Below, piece by piece: positions 46,261 to 55,688 of a stretch of DNA of 64,000 bases; within the stretch, counting starts at the first letter, position 1; each line of letters starts with the position of its first letter. Source of the stretch: Rhizobium sp. Pop5 (lineage in GTDB: Bacteria > Pseudomonadota > Alphaproteobacteria > Rhizobiales > Rhizobiaceae). The translations under genes and the position numbers were made by a program. Where the stretch lies: NCBI RefSeq assembly GCF_024721175.1, contig NZ_CP099399.1, positions 3,490,001-3,554,000 of the forward strand. The letters run 5' to 3'. Below the pieces are notes generated by a model, which worked only from the letters and a program-made list of their open reading frames with translations, was not told the DNA's origin and did not search any database.

Positions 46261-47259
46261 ATGAGCGGAATGAACAAACGGCGGATTACCTCGAAAGAGC
46301 TGGCGAAACTCGCCGGCGTCTCCTCCGCCACCATCTCCCGCGCCTTCTCGCCGGATTCGCGCATCGGCCCCGCGACGCGCGACCGCATTCTCGCCGTCGC
46401 GCGTGAATATGGCTACCAGCCGAACGCCATTGCTCGATCATTGAACAACCAACGCTCACGCCTCGTCGCTCTCGTCGTCAATGCGATCGGCAACCCTTGC
46501 GAGGCTGAAGAACAGCAGCTCCTCGTCCATCGCCTGCAGGCGCGGCAGCTGCTGCCGATCATCCTCTGCTGCGCCGACCATTCCGATCGGCTGCAGTTGA
46601 TGCGGCTTGCCTCCACCTATCAGGTCGACCACGTCGTCATCTTTTCCGACATGGTGTCGATGCAGGACGCAGTCGATATCTTCCACACGACGAAGCCGAT
46701 CATCGTCTCCTTCGAGCCGCTCGAAAACGAAAACGTCTCCAGCATCCGCATCGACGGTTCCAAAGCCGCCGATGAGATCATCGACAAGATCGTCCGGGAC
46801 GACAAGAAACGCTTCGCCTATCTCTCCGGCACCAATTCAAGCTGGATCGACAAGTTAAGGCGCGGATGGTTCGCCGAGGCGCTCGCCAAACGCGGTCTCG
46901 CCTTCGAAGCGCAGGCCTTCGGCGACTATTCCTATGATTCCGGCTTCAAGGAAGCCGTGCTCCTGCTGCACCGCGACAAGGTCGATGCGATCATCTGTGG
47001 TAACGACGTCATGGCGATCGGCGCGCGTGATGCCGCGCGCCGCGTGCTTGGCAAAAACACGCCGGAGGATATCGCCATCGTCGGCCAGGATGGCATTGCC
47101 ATGGCCGCCTGGGATTGCAACGACCTCACGACGCTGAGCCTCGACCACACCGCTTTCATCGACGCGGTCGTCGAACTGATCGAACGCCACGACGCCGAGA
47201 TCGAAGGCCCGCACAATATCACGCTCACCTGCAACCCCCGCTGGGGCTCGACCGCCTGA
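46261..47259 (+). CDS. LacI-family transcriptional regulator
   Basis: A 332-residue regulator with the LacI HTH (ITSKELAKLAGVSSATISRA) and hinge (YQPNAIARSLNNQRS) followed by a sugar-binding domain. Nine bases after the Gfo/Idh gene, it is likely the local regulator of the ThuA-type transporter, the oxidoreductase and the GH2 gene. A low-GC spacer of about 200 bases follows. Confidence 0.93.
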   Translation: MSGMNKRRITSKELAKLAGVSSATISRAFSPDSRIGPATRDRILAVAREYGYQPNAIARSLNNQRSRLVALVVNAIGNPCEAEEQQLLVHRLQARQLLPIILCCADHSDRLQLMRLASTYQVDHVVIFSDMVSMQDAVDIFHTTKPIIVSFEPLENENVSSIRIDGSKAADEIIDKIVRDDKKRFAYLSGTNSSWIDKLRRGWFAEALAKRGLAFEAQAFGDYSYDSGFKEAVLLLHRDKVDAIICGNDVMAIGARDAARRVLGKNTPEDIAIVGQDGIAMAAWDCNDLTTLSLDHTAFIDAVVELIERHDAEIEGPHNITLTCNPRWGSTA

Positions 47260-47394
47260 TGCTTGCCGTCAAGGCGGATGAGGCGGTTCCGGATGACGGC
47301 ATCACCGAAAAAAGCTAAAGCGCATCGCATGAATCAGATTTGACGCGAAGCGCCTGCACGGCCCGCGCCTTATCGCATCAAGGAGGAATATCCG

Positions 47395-47460
47395 ATGACC
47401 CGATTTTCACGCGCCGAAATGCGCCGCGCCGCTCCTGATGCCATGATCGGGAGAGCCTGA
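47395..47460 (+). CDS. Possible 21-residue leader peptide before the GH2 gene
   Basis: A short frame with an excellent ribosome-binding site (AAGGAGG at 47380-47386) and ATG 47395, ending TGA directly at the GH2 ATG (TGAATG). The peptide (MTRFSRAEMRRAAPDAMIGR plus Ala) matches no family I know. It could be a translational coupling leader or the fossil start of a longer gene. Not proven to be expressed. Confidence 0.4.
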   Translation: MTRFSRAEMRRAAPDAMIGRA

Positions 47461-49707
47461 ATGCGTTCCGTCGTTTCCTTCAACGAAGGCTGGAGTTTCC
47501 ATGAAGGCTTCGGCCAGCGTCTGCTCGAAAGCTTCGACGCCGCCAAGTCGGTCAGCCTGCCGCACACCGCCGTCGAGCTGCCCTTTAACTATTTTGATGA
47601 GACCAGCTACCAGCGCGCCTTCACCTATCAGAAGGTGGTGCGCTGGCTGCCGGAATTCGAGGGCCGCGAGGTTTCGCTGATCTTTGACGCCGCCATGGCC
47701 GATAGCGTCGTCTATCTGAACGGCGAGGAGATCATCGCTCACAAAGACGGCTACACCCCCTTCGAGGCCCGCCTCACCGGCAAGCTGATCAAGGGCGAAA
47801 ACCTACTAACCGTGAAGATCGACGGCAGCGAAAACCCGGCCATTCCACCCTTCGGCGGCCGCATCGACTACCTGACCTATGCCGGTATCTATCGCGACGT
47901 CTGGCTTAAGGTCACCGATCCGGTCTCGATCCGCAATCTCAAGATCGAAACAGCAGACGTTCTCGCCCCTGAGAAATCGGCGACCGTCCGTGTCGATATC
48001 GCCAACCCGGAAGGCCGCAGCTTCTCGGCGACCGTCACCGCCACGCTGAAGCAGGCCGACGGCACCCTTATCGCCACCGCGGCAACCGAGACGATCGGCG
48101 AGCGCACCAGGCTTTCTTTCGGCGGCCTTACCGGCATCGTGCTCTGGGATATTACCGATCCCAACCTTTACGAGGTCACCGTCGAGCTTAGGACCGAGCA
48201 CGGTTCCGACCGTCTCTCCACTCGCTTCGGTTTCCGCACCGCTGAATTCACACCCGAAGGCTTCCTGCTCAACGGCAAGCCGCTGAAGCTGCGCGGCCTC
48301 AACCGCCACCAAGCCTTCCCCTATGTCGGTTATGCCGCCGGCCGCTCCGCCCAGGAGCGCGATGCCGACATCATGAAGACGGTGCTGAAGTGCAATATCG
48401 TCCGGACCTCGCATTATCCGCAGTCGAAATGGTTCCTCGACCGCTGCGACGCGATCGGCCTCCTCGTTTTCGAGGAGATCCCTGGCTGGCAGCATATCGG
48501 CGATACCGACTGGCAGAAGGAATCGATCGAGAATGTCCGCCGCATGATCGAGCGCGACTGGAACCATCCATCGATCATCATCTGGGGCGTGCGCATCAAC
48601 GAGTCGCAGGATAGCCACGATTTCTACGTCGAGACCAACCGCCTGGCCCGTGAGCTGGACAGCACCCGCCAGACCGGCGGCGTACGTTATATCACCGAAA
48701 GCGAACTGCTCGAAGACGTCTACACGATGAACGACTTCATCCTCGGCAACGAAGAACTGCCGGGCTCCAACCGCCCGCGCACGGCGCTGCGCGGCCAGCA
48801 GGAAAATACCGGTCTGTCGCAGAAGGTGCCGTACCTCATCACCGAGTTCAACGGCCACATGCACCCGACGAAGATCTATGACCAGGAGCAGCGTCAGGCC
48901 GAACATGTGCGCCGTCACCTGGAGGTGCTGAATGCAGCCTACGGCGATCCTGACATTTCGGGCGCGATCGGCTGGTGCATGTTCGATTACAACACCCACA
49001 AGGATTTCGGCTCCGGCGACCGCATCTGCTATCACGGCGTCATGGATATGTTCCGCGAGCCGAAATTCGCGGCCTATGCCTATATCAGCCAATGCGATCC
49101 TTCCGAGGAGATCGTTATGAAGCCGGCGACCTTCTGGGCGCGCGGCGAGCGCAATATCGGCGGCGTATTGCCGCTGATCATCCTGACCAATTGCGACGAG
49201 ATCGAGTTGCAATATGGCGCGCTTTCCAAGCGCATCGGTCCGGACCGTGAGAACTACCCGCATCTGCCGCATCCGCCAATCGTTCTCGACCACCGGCACT
49301 TTACGGCCGATGAACTCGGCACGTGGGGTCTCGAATGGATCGACGGCACCCTCACCGGCTATATCGGCGGCCAGCCGGTGGCGAGCCTGACGCTGGCGGC
49401 CGATCCCTTGCCGACGACGCTTGAGATCGTTGCTGACAGCCAGACGCTGAAAGCCCGCGAACGCGACAGCACCCGCGTCATCATCCGCGCGCTCGATCAG
49501 TGCGGCCAGCGCCTGCCATTCATGAACGACAGCGTTTCGCTGAAGGTGCATGGCCCGGCAAAGATCGTCGGTCCGACCAATGTGCCGCTGCAGGGCGGCA
49601 CAGCGGGCTTCTGGCTGGAGGCGACTGGACTGACCGGCGAGATCACCGTCGAAGCGGTTTCTTCGCGTTTCGCGCCGGTAACGCTTGCCGTGACGGCCGT
49701 CGCCTGA
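47461..49707 (+). CDS. Glycoside hydrolase family 2 protein
   Basis: A 748-residue GH2 enzyme: N-terminal sugar-binding and immunoglobulin-like domains, then the barrel from about residue 265 (LNGKPLKLRGLNRHQAFPYV). The acid/base Glu381 is in RINESQD and the nucleophile is probably Glu462 in LITEFNG. The C-terminal 200 residues form extra beta domains. Beta-galactosidase, beta-glucuronidase and beta-mannosidase are all within this family. No signal peptide is present, so it would act on an imported glycoside, which fits the adjacent transporter cluster. Confidence 0.9.
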   Translation: MRSVVSFNEGWSFHEGFGQRLLESFDAAKSVSLPHTAVELPFNYFDETSYQRAFTYQKVVRWLPEFEGREVSLIFDAAMADSVVYLNGEEIIAHKDGYTPFEARLTGKLIKGENLLTVKIDGSENPAIPPFGGRIDYLTYAGIYRDVWLKVTDPVSIRNLKIETADVLAPEKSATVRVDIANPEGRSFSATVTATLKQADGTLIATAATETIGERTRLSFGGLTGIVLWDITDPNLYEVTVELRTEHGSDRLSTRFGFRTAEFTPEGFLLNGKPLKLRGLNRHQAFPYVGYAAGRSAQERDADIMKTVLKCNIVRTSHYPQSKWFLDRCDAIGLLVFEEIPGWQHIGDTDWQKESIENVRRMIERDWNHPSIIIWGVRINESQDSHDFYVETNRLARELDSTRQTGGVRYITESELLEDVYTMNDFILGNEELPGSNRPRTALRGQQENTGLSQKVPYLITEFNGHMHPTKIYDQEQRQAEHVRRHLEVLNAAYGDPDISGAIGWCMFDYNTHKDFGSGDRICYHGVMDMFREPKFAAYAYISQCDPSEEIVMKPATFWARGERNIGGVLPLIILTNCDEIELQYGALSKRIGPDRENYPHLPHPPIVLDHRHFTADELGTWGLEWIDGTLTGYIGGQPVASLTLAADPLPTTLEIVADSQTLKARERDSTRVIIRALDQCGQRLPFMNDSVSLKVHGPAKIVGPTNVPLQGGTAGFWLEATGLTGEITVEAVSSRFAPVTLAVTAVA

Positions 49708-49727
49708 CGCATAGCTCAAAATATTAG

Positions 49728-49759
49728 TGCGCCGCGCTCCTTGTCGGACGCGCGGCGCA
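49728..49759. terminator. Bidirectional hairpin terminator candidate
   Basis: A 10-base-pair GC-rich stem (TGCGCCGCGC / GCGCGGCGCA) with a 12-base loop between the convergent GH2 gene and the ABC ATPase gene. No strong T-run, but its position between convergent stops supports a shared terminator. Confidence 0.55.
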
Positions 49760-49767
49760 TAATGACC

Positions 49768-50883
49768 TCACGCGATCCTTGCCTGTGTTTCGGGATCGAA
49801 GAAGACGGCCTTGTCGAGATTGAAGGCGAGGCGAGTGTGCTGGCCTGGAGCGATGCCGGCATCGGCGCGCAGGCGGGCGACGACTTCCTTGCCGCCGAGC
49901 TTGGTGACGGCGAAGGTGTCGGAACCGGCGGGTTCGACGACCTCGATCAGGCAGTCGCCTTCGGTGAGCGAGCGGGCATTGCGGTCGGCGCCGTCAGGAT
50001 CGGTCAGCGCCTCGGGGCGGATGCCGAAGATCACCTGCCGGCCGGCATAGGAGGAGAGGCCGTTGGCGCCTGTCGTGACGGGCAGCGTCAGCGGCGCGGC
50101 ATTCGGCCGCTCGAGCGAGACGGCAAGGCCGCCGGCGCCGTTCTCGACCGAGGCCTTGACCAGGTTCATCGCCGGTGAGCCCATGAAGTCGGCGACGAAC
50201 ATGTTGGCGGGATTGTTGTAGATCTCGGCCGGCGTGCCGAACTGCTGGACGATGCCATCCTTCATCACGGCGATCTTGGTCGCCAGCGTCATCGCCTCGA
50301 TCTGGTCGTGGGTGACATAGACGATGGTCTTGCCAGTCGCCTGATGCAGCCGCTTGATCTCGATGCGCATGTCGACGCGGAGCTTGGCGTCGAGGTTGGA
50401 TAAGGGCTCGTCGAACAGGAAGAGCTTGGGATCGCGCACGAGCGCCCGGCCCATGGCGACGCGCTGGCGCTGGCCGCCGGAGAGCTGGCTCGGCTTGCGG
50501 TCAAGCAGATGGCCGATCTGCAGCACCTTGGCGACCTTGTCGATCGCCTGCTTGCGCTCTTCCTGCGGCACGCCGCGCATCTCCATGCCGAAGGCGATGT
50601 TGCCCGCCACCGTCATGTTCGGATAGAGCGCATAGGACTGGAACACCATGGCGATGTCGCGCTTGGAAGGATGCAGGCCGTTGACGGCGCGCCCGTCGAT
50701 CCTGATCTCGCCCGAGGTGATCGTCTCCAGCCCGGCAATGGTGTTGAGCAGGGTCGACTTGCCGCAGCCGGACGGGCCGACCAGCACCAGGAAGCCGCCC
50801 TTTTCGAGTTCGAGATCGATCCCCTTGAGGATGTCGACGGCGCCGAAGCGCTTTCTGAGGCCGGAGATTTCCAGGAAAGCCAT
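49768..50883 (-). CDS. Sugar ABC transporter ATP-binding protein (UgpC-type)
   Basis: A 371-residue ATPase with Walker [10 protein letters not shown], signature [14 protein letters not shown], Walker [12 protein letters not shown] and TOBE domain (FGIRPEALTDPDG). It forms one system with the two permeases and the binding protein upstream, three bases downstream of the second permease. Confidence 0.93.
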   Translation of the reverse strand: MAFLEISGLRKRFGAVDILKGIDLELEKGGFLVLVGPSGCGKSTLLNTIAGLETITSGEIRIDGRAVNGLHPSKRDIAMVFQSYALYPNMTVAGNIAFGMEMRGVPQEERKQAIDKVAKVLQIGHLLDRKPSQLSGGQRQRVAMGRALVRDPKLFLFDEPLSNLDAKLRVDMRIEIKRLHQATGKTIVYVTHDQIEAMTLATKIAVMKDGIVQQFGTPAEIYNNPANMFVADFMGSPAMNLVKASVENGAGGLAVSLERPNAAPLTLPVTTGANGLSSYAGRQVIFGIRPEALTDPDGADRNARSLTEGDCLIEVVEPAGSDTFAVTKLGGKEVVARLRADAGIAPGQHTRLAFNLDKAVFFDPETQARIA

Positions 50884-50886
50884 GGG

Positions 50887-51858
50887 TTACCCTTTGACTG
50901 CGCCCGCCATCAGGCCACGCACGAAGTAGCGGCCGGCGAGGATATAGACGATGAGCGTCGGCACGGCGGCGATCATCGCCGCCGCCATGTTGACATTGTA
51001 TTCGACCACCCCGGTCGAGGTGTTGACGACATTGTTGAGCGCCACCGTCATCGGCATGGAGTCACCGGTGCCGGCATAGGCCGAGGCAAACAGGAAGTCG
51101 TTCCAGATGTTGGTGAACTGGTAGATGACGGTGACGACGATGATCGGCAGCGAGTTCGGCAGCATGATGCGGCGGAAGATCTGGAAGAAACTGGCGCCAT
51201 CGACCTGGGCGGCCCGGACCAGCTCGGTCGGGAAGGCCTCGTAGAAATTGCGGAAGAACAGCGTCGTGAAGCCCAAGCCATAGACGACATGGACGAAGAC
51301 CAGATTGACGGTGGAATTGCCGAAGCCGAAGCTGAGGCCGGTGGCGTTCTGCAGCGTCACCCCGAAGCGGCCGAGCGAGCCGAGGATGGTCGCCATCGGC
51401 AAGAGCACCGACTGGAACGGAATGAAGCAGGCAAACAGCATCAGCCCGAACACCAGCGTATGGCCGGGGAAGCGCCACTTGGTCAGGACATAACCGTTCA
51501 GCGCGCCCATGAAGGTGGAGATCGCCACCGCCGGCACCACCATCTTGATCGAGTTCCAGAAGTAGCCCTTGATGCCGGCGCAGGTCAGCCCGACGCAGGC
51601 CTCGCCCCAGGCCTTCACCCAGGGATCGAAGGTCGGCGCCTGCGGCAGCGCCAGCATGTTGCCGTTCTGGATCTCGTCCATCGTCTTGAACGAGGTCGTC
51701 AGCATGACGAAGAGCGGCATCAGGTAGAGGATGGCGAAGATCACCAGCAGACCGTAGATGACGATGCGGCCGATCCAGCGGGCGCTGTTGCCGCGCTCGA
51801 GAGCTTTGGCCGCCGCTGCCGATGAGGACGTGCCGATCGCAGAGGTGACGCCGCTCAT
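50887..51858 (-). CDS. Sugar ABC transporter permease (GtsC-like)
   Basis: A 323-residue MalG-type permease with six predicted helices and an EAA-like loop (LVRAAQVDGASFFQIFRRIM). Start overlaps the previous permease stop by four bases (ATGA). Together with the binding protein it resembles glucose/mannose importers. Confidence 0.92.
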   Translation of the reverse strand: MSGVTSAIGTSSSAAAAKALERGNSARWIGRIVIYGLLVIFAILYLMPLFVMLTTSFKTMDEIQNGNMLALPQAPTFDPWVKAWGEACVGLTCAGIKGYFWNSIKMVVPAVAISTFMGALNGYVLTKWRFPGHTLVFGLMLFACFIPFQSVLLPMATILGSLGRFGVTLQNATGLSFGFGNSTVNLVFVHVVYGLGFTTLFFRNFYEAFPTELVRAAQVDGASFFQIFRRIMLPNSLPIIVVTVIYQFTNIWNDFLFASAYAGTGDSMPMTVALNNVVNTSTGVVEYNVNMAAAMIAAVPTLIVYILAGRYFVRGLMAGAVKG

Positions 51859-52808
51859 CGGGCCTTCTCCTTCAGTTCGGAATAGAGATAGGGAACGATG
51901 ATCGCCGAGATCGTCATCAGCATGATGATGGCGCTGGCCGAGCCGACGGCCATCTCGTTGCGCTTGAAGGTATATTCATACATGAAGTTCGACGGCAGCC
52001 AGGCCGAGCCGCCGGGACCGCCCGAGGTCAGCGCCACCACCAGGTCATAGGACTTGATCGCCATATGGGCGAGCACGATGAAGGTCGACAGGAAGATCGG
52101 GCGCAACAGCGGGATGATGATGCGGCGATAGAGCTGAAAGGGCGAGGCGCCATCGATCTGCGCCGCCTTCATGATCTCGCCGTCGATGCCGCGCAGACCG
52201 GCGAGGAACATCGCCATGACGAAACCGGAGGCCTGCCAGACACCGGCGATGACGACGGTATAGATGACGAAGTCCTTGTTCTTGATCCAGTCGAAGTGGA
52301 AGCTCGTCCAGCCGAAGTGGTGCAGCGTCTGTTCAAGCCCGAGGCCGGGATCGAGGAACCACTTCCAGGCGACCCCGGTGACGATGAAGGAAAGCGCCAT
52401 CGGATAGAGGAAGATCGGTCTGAGCAACCCCTCGCCGCGGATCTTCTGGTCGAGCAGGATGGCGAGCAGCAGGCCAAGCGCCAGGCAGATGCCGACATAG
52501 AGGAAGCCGAAGATCGCCATGTTGGTGATCGAGGTATACCAGGAAGACGGCGGATCGTTCTCGAAGGTCCAGCGCCACAGCCGCTGATAGGCGCGCGCGC
52601 CGGTCAGTTCATAGGAGGGAAAGGTCTTGGAATTGGTGAAGGAGAGATAGGCCGTCCAGACGATGAAGCCGTAGACGAAGATCAGCGTGATGACGAAGCT
52701 CGGCGCCAGCACGATCTTCGGCAGCGCATCCTGCAGCCGGCTTCTGATCGACATCCCGCCCGCTTGCTCCGGCGTCAGAACCGGATCGGTGGTGGCAACT
52801 GTGCTCAT
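51855..52808 (-). CDS. Sugar ABC transporter permease (GtsB-like)
   Basis: A 317-residue MalF-type permease (MSTVATTDPVLTPEQ start) with six predicted helices and an EAA-like loop (IMKAAQIDGASPFQLYRRII). ATG 52808 has GGGAGGAG about nine bases upstream; the longer in-frame extension to 52892 is unlikely. Overlaps the next permease by four bases. Confidence 0.9.
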   Translation of the reverse strand: MSTVATTDPVLTPEQAGGMSIRSRLQDALPKIVLAPSFVITLIFVYGFIVWTAYLSFTNSKTFPSYELTGARAYQRLWRWTFENDPPSSWYTSITNMAIFGFLYVGICLALGLLLAILLDQKIRGEGLLRPIFLYPMALSFIVTGVAWKWFLDPGLGLEQTLHHFGWTSFHFDWIKNKDFVIYTVVIAGVWQASGFVMAMFLAGLRGIDGEIMKAAQIDGASPFQLYRRIIIPLLRPIFLSTFIVLAHMAIKSYDLVVALTSGGPGGSAWLPSNFMYEYTFKRNEMAVGSASAIIMLMTISAIIVPYLYSELKEKAR

Positions 52809-52956
52809 CGAATGCATCTCCTCCCTGCATGTCGTCATGCATGTCGTCATGGGCTTCTGGCCCGCATGCCGTCCCCGCATGATCGCCCCCACATATCCGT
52901 CAGGGGCTGAAGCTTCCCCGCGAACGACGCGGGGAAGCCGTGTTCATCGGCAGAAC

Positions 52957-54216
52957 TCAGCGGGCGTCGTCGATCGCCTGGACGAGCTGCTTGACAGCTT
53001 CGTCGGAGCTCTTGATCTGGCCGTGGACGAACTTCGAGACGACGTCCTTATAGGCATTGGCGATTGCCGGAGGCGCGCCGTAACCCTGGGCGAGCGAACC
53101 GAACAGCGTGCCGCCCTCGTTGGCCGCCTTCAGGTCGGCAATACCCTTCTTGCCGCAGGCGTCGAAGTCGGTGTCGGGAACGTCGGTGCGGGCCGGGACC
53201 GAGCCCTTGACGACGTTGAAGGCCGACTGGAAGCTCTTCGACAGTGTTGCGGTCGCCAGCGCCACCTGGGCGGCCTTGCGGTCGTCGGGAACGTTGAACA
53301 TGCCGAACATGTCGGAGTTGTAGATCACGCTGCCTTCGGTGCCGGGGAAGCGGTAGCAGAGGAAGTCCTTGTCCGGCGTCTTCTTGGCGGCGACGAACTC
53401 GCCCTTGGCCCAGTCGCCCATCACCTGCACCAGCGCATCACCCTTGATGACCATGGCGGTCGCCAGGTTCCAGTCGCGGCCGGAGAAGTTCGGATCGACA
53501 TATTTGACGATCTTCGCCAGGTTGTCGAAGGACTTCTTCATCGTGTCCGACTTCAGCGACGCCTCGTCGAGATCGTTGAAGGCCTTCTTGTAGAACTCCG
53601 GGCCACCGGTCGACAGCACGATCGAATCGAACATCGTCGCTTCCTGCCAGTTCTGGCCGCCGAGCGCCAGCGGGATGACACCGGCCGCCTTCGCCTTGTC
53701 GAGCAGGGCGATCAGATCGTCGAAGCTCTTCGGCTGCTTGCCGCCGATCTTGTCCATCACAGCCTTGTTGATCCACAGCCAGTTGACCGAGTGGACGTTA
53801 ACCGGGGCTGCGACCCACTTGCCGTCATAGACGGAGAACTTCTGCAATGCCGCCGGCACCGACTTGTCCCAGCCTTCCTTCTTGGCCGTCTCCGTCAGAT
53901 CACCCATGACGCCGGCCTGGGCATAGTCGAGCACGGTATAGCCCAGCATCTGCGAGGCTGTCGGATAGGTGCCGGCCGCCACCATCGCCTTCAGCGCCGT
54001 CATCGCCGCATCACCGCCGCCGCCGGCAACCGGGACGTCCTTCCAGGCAAAGCCTTCCTTCGACAGATCCTGCTTCAACACGTTCAAGGCCGCAGCCTCG
54101 CCGCCCGACGTCCACCAGTGCAGCATCTGCACTTCCTTCACATCGGCAGCCTGAGCCCCACCCAAACCAGAAACCATCACGACAGCAATCGCCGCCGAGC
54201 TTAAAAACTTGCGCAT
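52957..54216 (-). CDS. Sugar ABC transporter substrate-binding protein (GtsA/glucose-mannose type)
   Basis: A 419-residue periplasmic binding protein with a Sec signal ([18 protein letters not shown]). Mature hallmarks include [38 protein letters not shown] and [15 protein letters not shown], the pattern of CUT1 glucose/mannose binding proteins such as Pseudomonas GtsA. The assignment of ligand is by resemblance. It is the first gene of the importer operon and divergent from a LacI regulator. Confidence 0.9.
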   Translation of the reverse strand: MRKFLSSAAIAVVMVSGLGGAQAADVKEVQMLHWWTSGGEAAALNVLKQDLSKEGFAWKDVPVAGGGGDAAMTALKAMVAAGTYPTASQMLGYTVLDYAQAGVMGDLTETAKKEGWDKSVPAALQKFSVYDGKWVAAPVNVHSVNWLWINKAVMDKIGGKQPKSFDDLIALLDKAKAAGVIPLALGGQNWQEATMFDSIVLSTGGPEFYKKAFNDLDEASLKSDTMKKSFDNLAKIVKYVDPNFSGRDWNLATAMVIKGDALVQVMGDWAKGEFVAAKKTPDKDFLCYRFPGTEGSVIYNSDMFGMFNVPDDRKAAQVALATATLSKSFQSAFNVVKGSVPARTDVPDTDFDACGKKGIADLKAANEGGTLFGSLAQGYGAPPAIANAYKDVVSKFVHGQIKSSDEAVKQLVQAIDDAR

Positions 54217-54522
54217 GAATTTCCTCCCATTGAAAATCGACGGCGGGACCTCCCCTGCCGCCCGATGCTTCCCGCCGTTGCGGCGGGCGACATACGGCCG
54301 CGCTCCTCCGCGCGGTTGCTAATTTAAAACGTTATAAAGCCTTGGCCGTCAAGCCCTTTCTCGACACCCGAGAAAAATATGATTACTTCATCATCCAATT
54401 GAATTATATAAATGTTTTCCGGATGGCTAGCGAAGTGTTAAAATTTAAAACGTTTTCATTCGTTGATTGCGCACAGGTCTCATCGTGTTATTGTACCGGC
54501 AATTTCAGCATAGGAAGCCAGA
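54217..54522. promoter_or_regulatory. Divergent promoter region with two LacI-type operators
   Basis: A 306-base non-coding gap. Two AT-rich palindromes centred on a CG pair are present: TTTAAAACGTTATAAA (54323-54338), near the binding-protein gene, and TTTAAAACGTTTTC (54444-54457), nearer the LacI gene. AAAACGTT-type sites with a central CG are typical LacI-family operators. Confidence 0.65.
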
Positions 54523-55575
54523 GTGAGCGAATCCTCCCGACCGCAACGCGGCGAAAATCTCGACGTCATGCCGAAGCGCGGCAAGCCGACCTTGCGAACG
54601 ATCGCCACGATCGCCGGCCTTGCGGTGACGACGGTGTCGCGGGCACTCTCCGATGCCCCGCAAATTTCGCTCGAGACCCGTCAGCGGGTGCATCGCATCG
54701 CCCGTGAGATCGGCTATCTTCCCGACCGGGCCGCACAACGCCTCAAGACGGGCCGCACCAACGTCATCGCCATCCTGCTCGATTCGCACGAGGAAGTGGT
54801 CGGCTTCAGCACCTCGATCATGTACGGCATAGCCAAAGCGCTGAAAGAGACCTCCTACCATCTTGTCGTTGCCCCGAACTTCCTGTCGACGACCAATGTC
54901 GAGGCCGCCGACTACATCATCCGCAACCACCTGGCCGACGGACTGATCTTCACGCGGACCGAACCGCTCGACCCCCGCGTCCGCCTGCTGCTCGAAACCG
55001 GCTTTCCCTTCATCTGTCATGGCCGCACCGAATTTTCGACGCCGCATCCCTATGTCGACTATGACAATTTCACCTTCGCCTATGAGGCGACGCGCCGGTT
55101 GATTGCAAAGGGCCGCGGAAAAGTGACGGTGATCCTGCCGCCGAAACGGCTGACTTTCTGCCAGCATATCCTGCACGGCTTCATGACGGCGGTTCGGGAG
55201 GCCGGCATCGCCTATGAGATCCCCGAGGCGGTCGATCTCGATACGCCGGCCGATTTGCTGCGTGACTTTATCCGCGCCCGCGCAGCCGCCCCGGACGCGC
55301 CTGACGGCTTCATCTGTCCCGGCGAGGTGTCCGCGCTTGCCGTCATCAGCGGCATGAGCGACGCCGGCCGCGCACTTGCCGTCGATTACGATATCGCTGC
55401 CAAGGAGACGTCCCGTCTTCTCACGCAATTGCAGCCGAAGGTCGATACGATCCACGAGGATCTGACGGCGGCCGGCGAAGATCTCGGACGCATGCTGCTG
55501 CAGCGCATCAACAATCCCGACGCCGCAGATCTGCATCTCCTGCTGCCGCCGCAGATCAATTTTCCAGTCGGTTAG
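54523..55575 (+). CDS. LacI-family transcriptional regulator
   Basis: A 350-residue regulator with an N-terminal LacI HTH (TLRTIATIAGLAVTTVSRAL) and effector domain (NVIAILLDSHEEVVGFSTSI). GTG 54523 is used with AGGAAG upstream; ATG 54568 would still keep the HTH. It is divergent from the glucose/mannose-like importer and is probably its repressor, acting at the AAAACGTT sites in between. Confidence 0.92.
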   Translation: MSESSRPQRGENLDVMPKRGKPTLRTIATIAGLAVTTVSRALSDAPQISLETRQRVHRIAREIGYLPDRAAQRLKTGRTNVIAILLDSHEEVVGFSTSIMYGIAKALKETSYHLVVAPNFLSTTNVEAADYIIRNHLADGLIFTRTEPLDPRVRLLLETGFPFICHGRTEFSTPHPYVDYDNFTFAYEATRRLIAKGRGKVTVILPPKRLTFCQHILHGFMTAVREAGIAYEIPEAVDLDTPADLLRDFIRARAAAPDAPDGFICPGEVSALAVISGMSDAGRALAVDYDIAAKETSRLLTQLQPKVDTIHEDLTAAGEDLGRMLLQRINNPDAADLHLLLPPQINFPVG

Positions 55576-55644
55576 ACCCCGCTCTGAAGGTTGGCATCTT
55601 AAACCTATTTCCCTGGCGCGTGATTTATCCTAAAAGCACGCCGT

Positions 55645-55680
55645 AATCCGGTCGCAGCCCACCCGGTCAAAACAAGGGAA
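55645..55680 (+). promoter_or_regulatory. preQ1-I riboswitch
   Basis: The leader directly before queC contains the preQ1-I pattern: stem CCGG, loop with GGTCGCAG and CCC, stem CCGG, then the A-rich tail AAAACAAGGGA. It closely follows the crystallised Thermoanaerobacter tengcongensis aptamer (GGUCGCAG ... AAAACAAGG). The GGG of the tail is both the pseudoknot strand and the ribosome-binding site of queC, so preQ1 should block translation initiation. Confidence 0.85.
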
Positions 55681-55688
55681 TCCAAAAT

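Noticed and set aside
52829..52852. Tandem repeat of a 12-base unit upstream of the GtsB-like permease
   Set aside because: Only two copies and no symmetry or match elsewhere; may be simple slippage.
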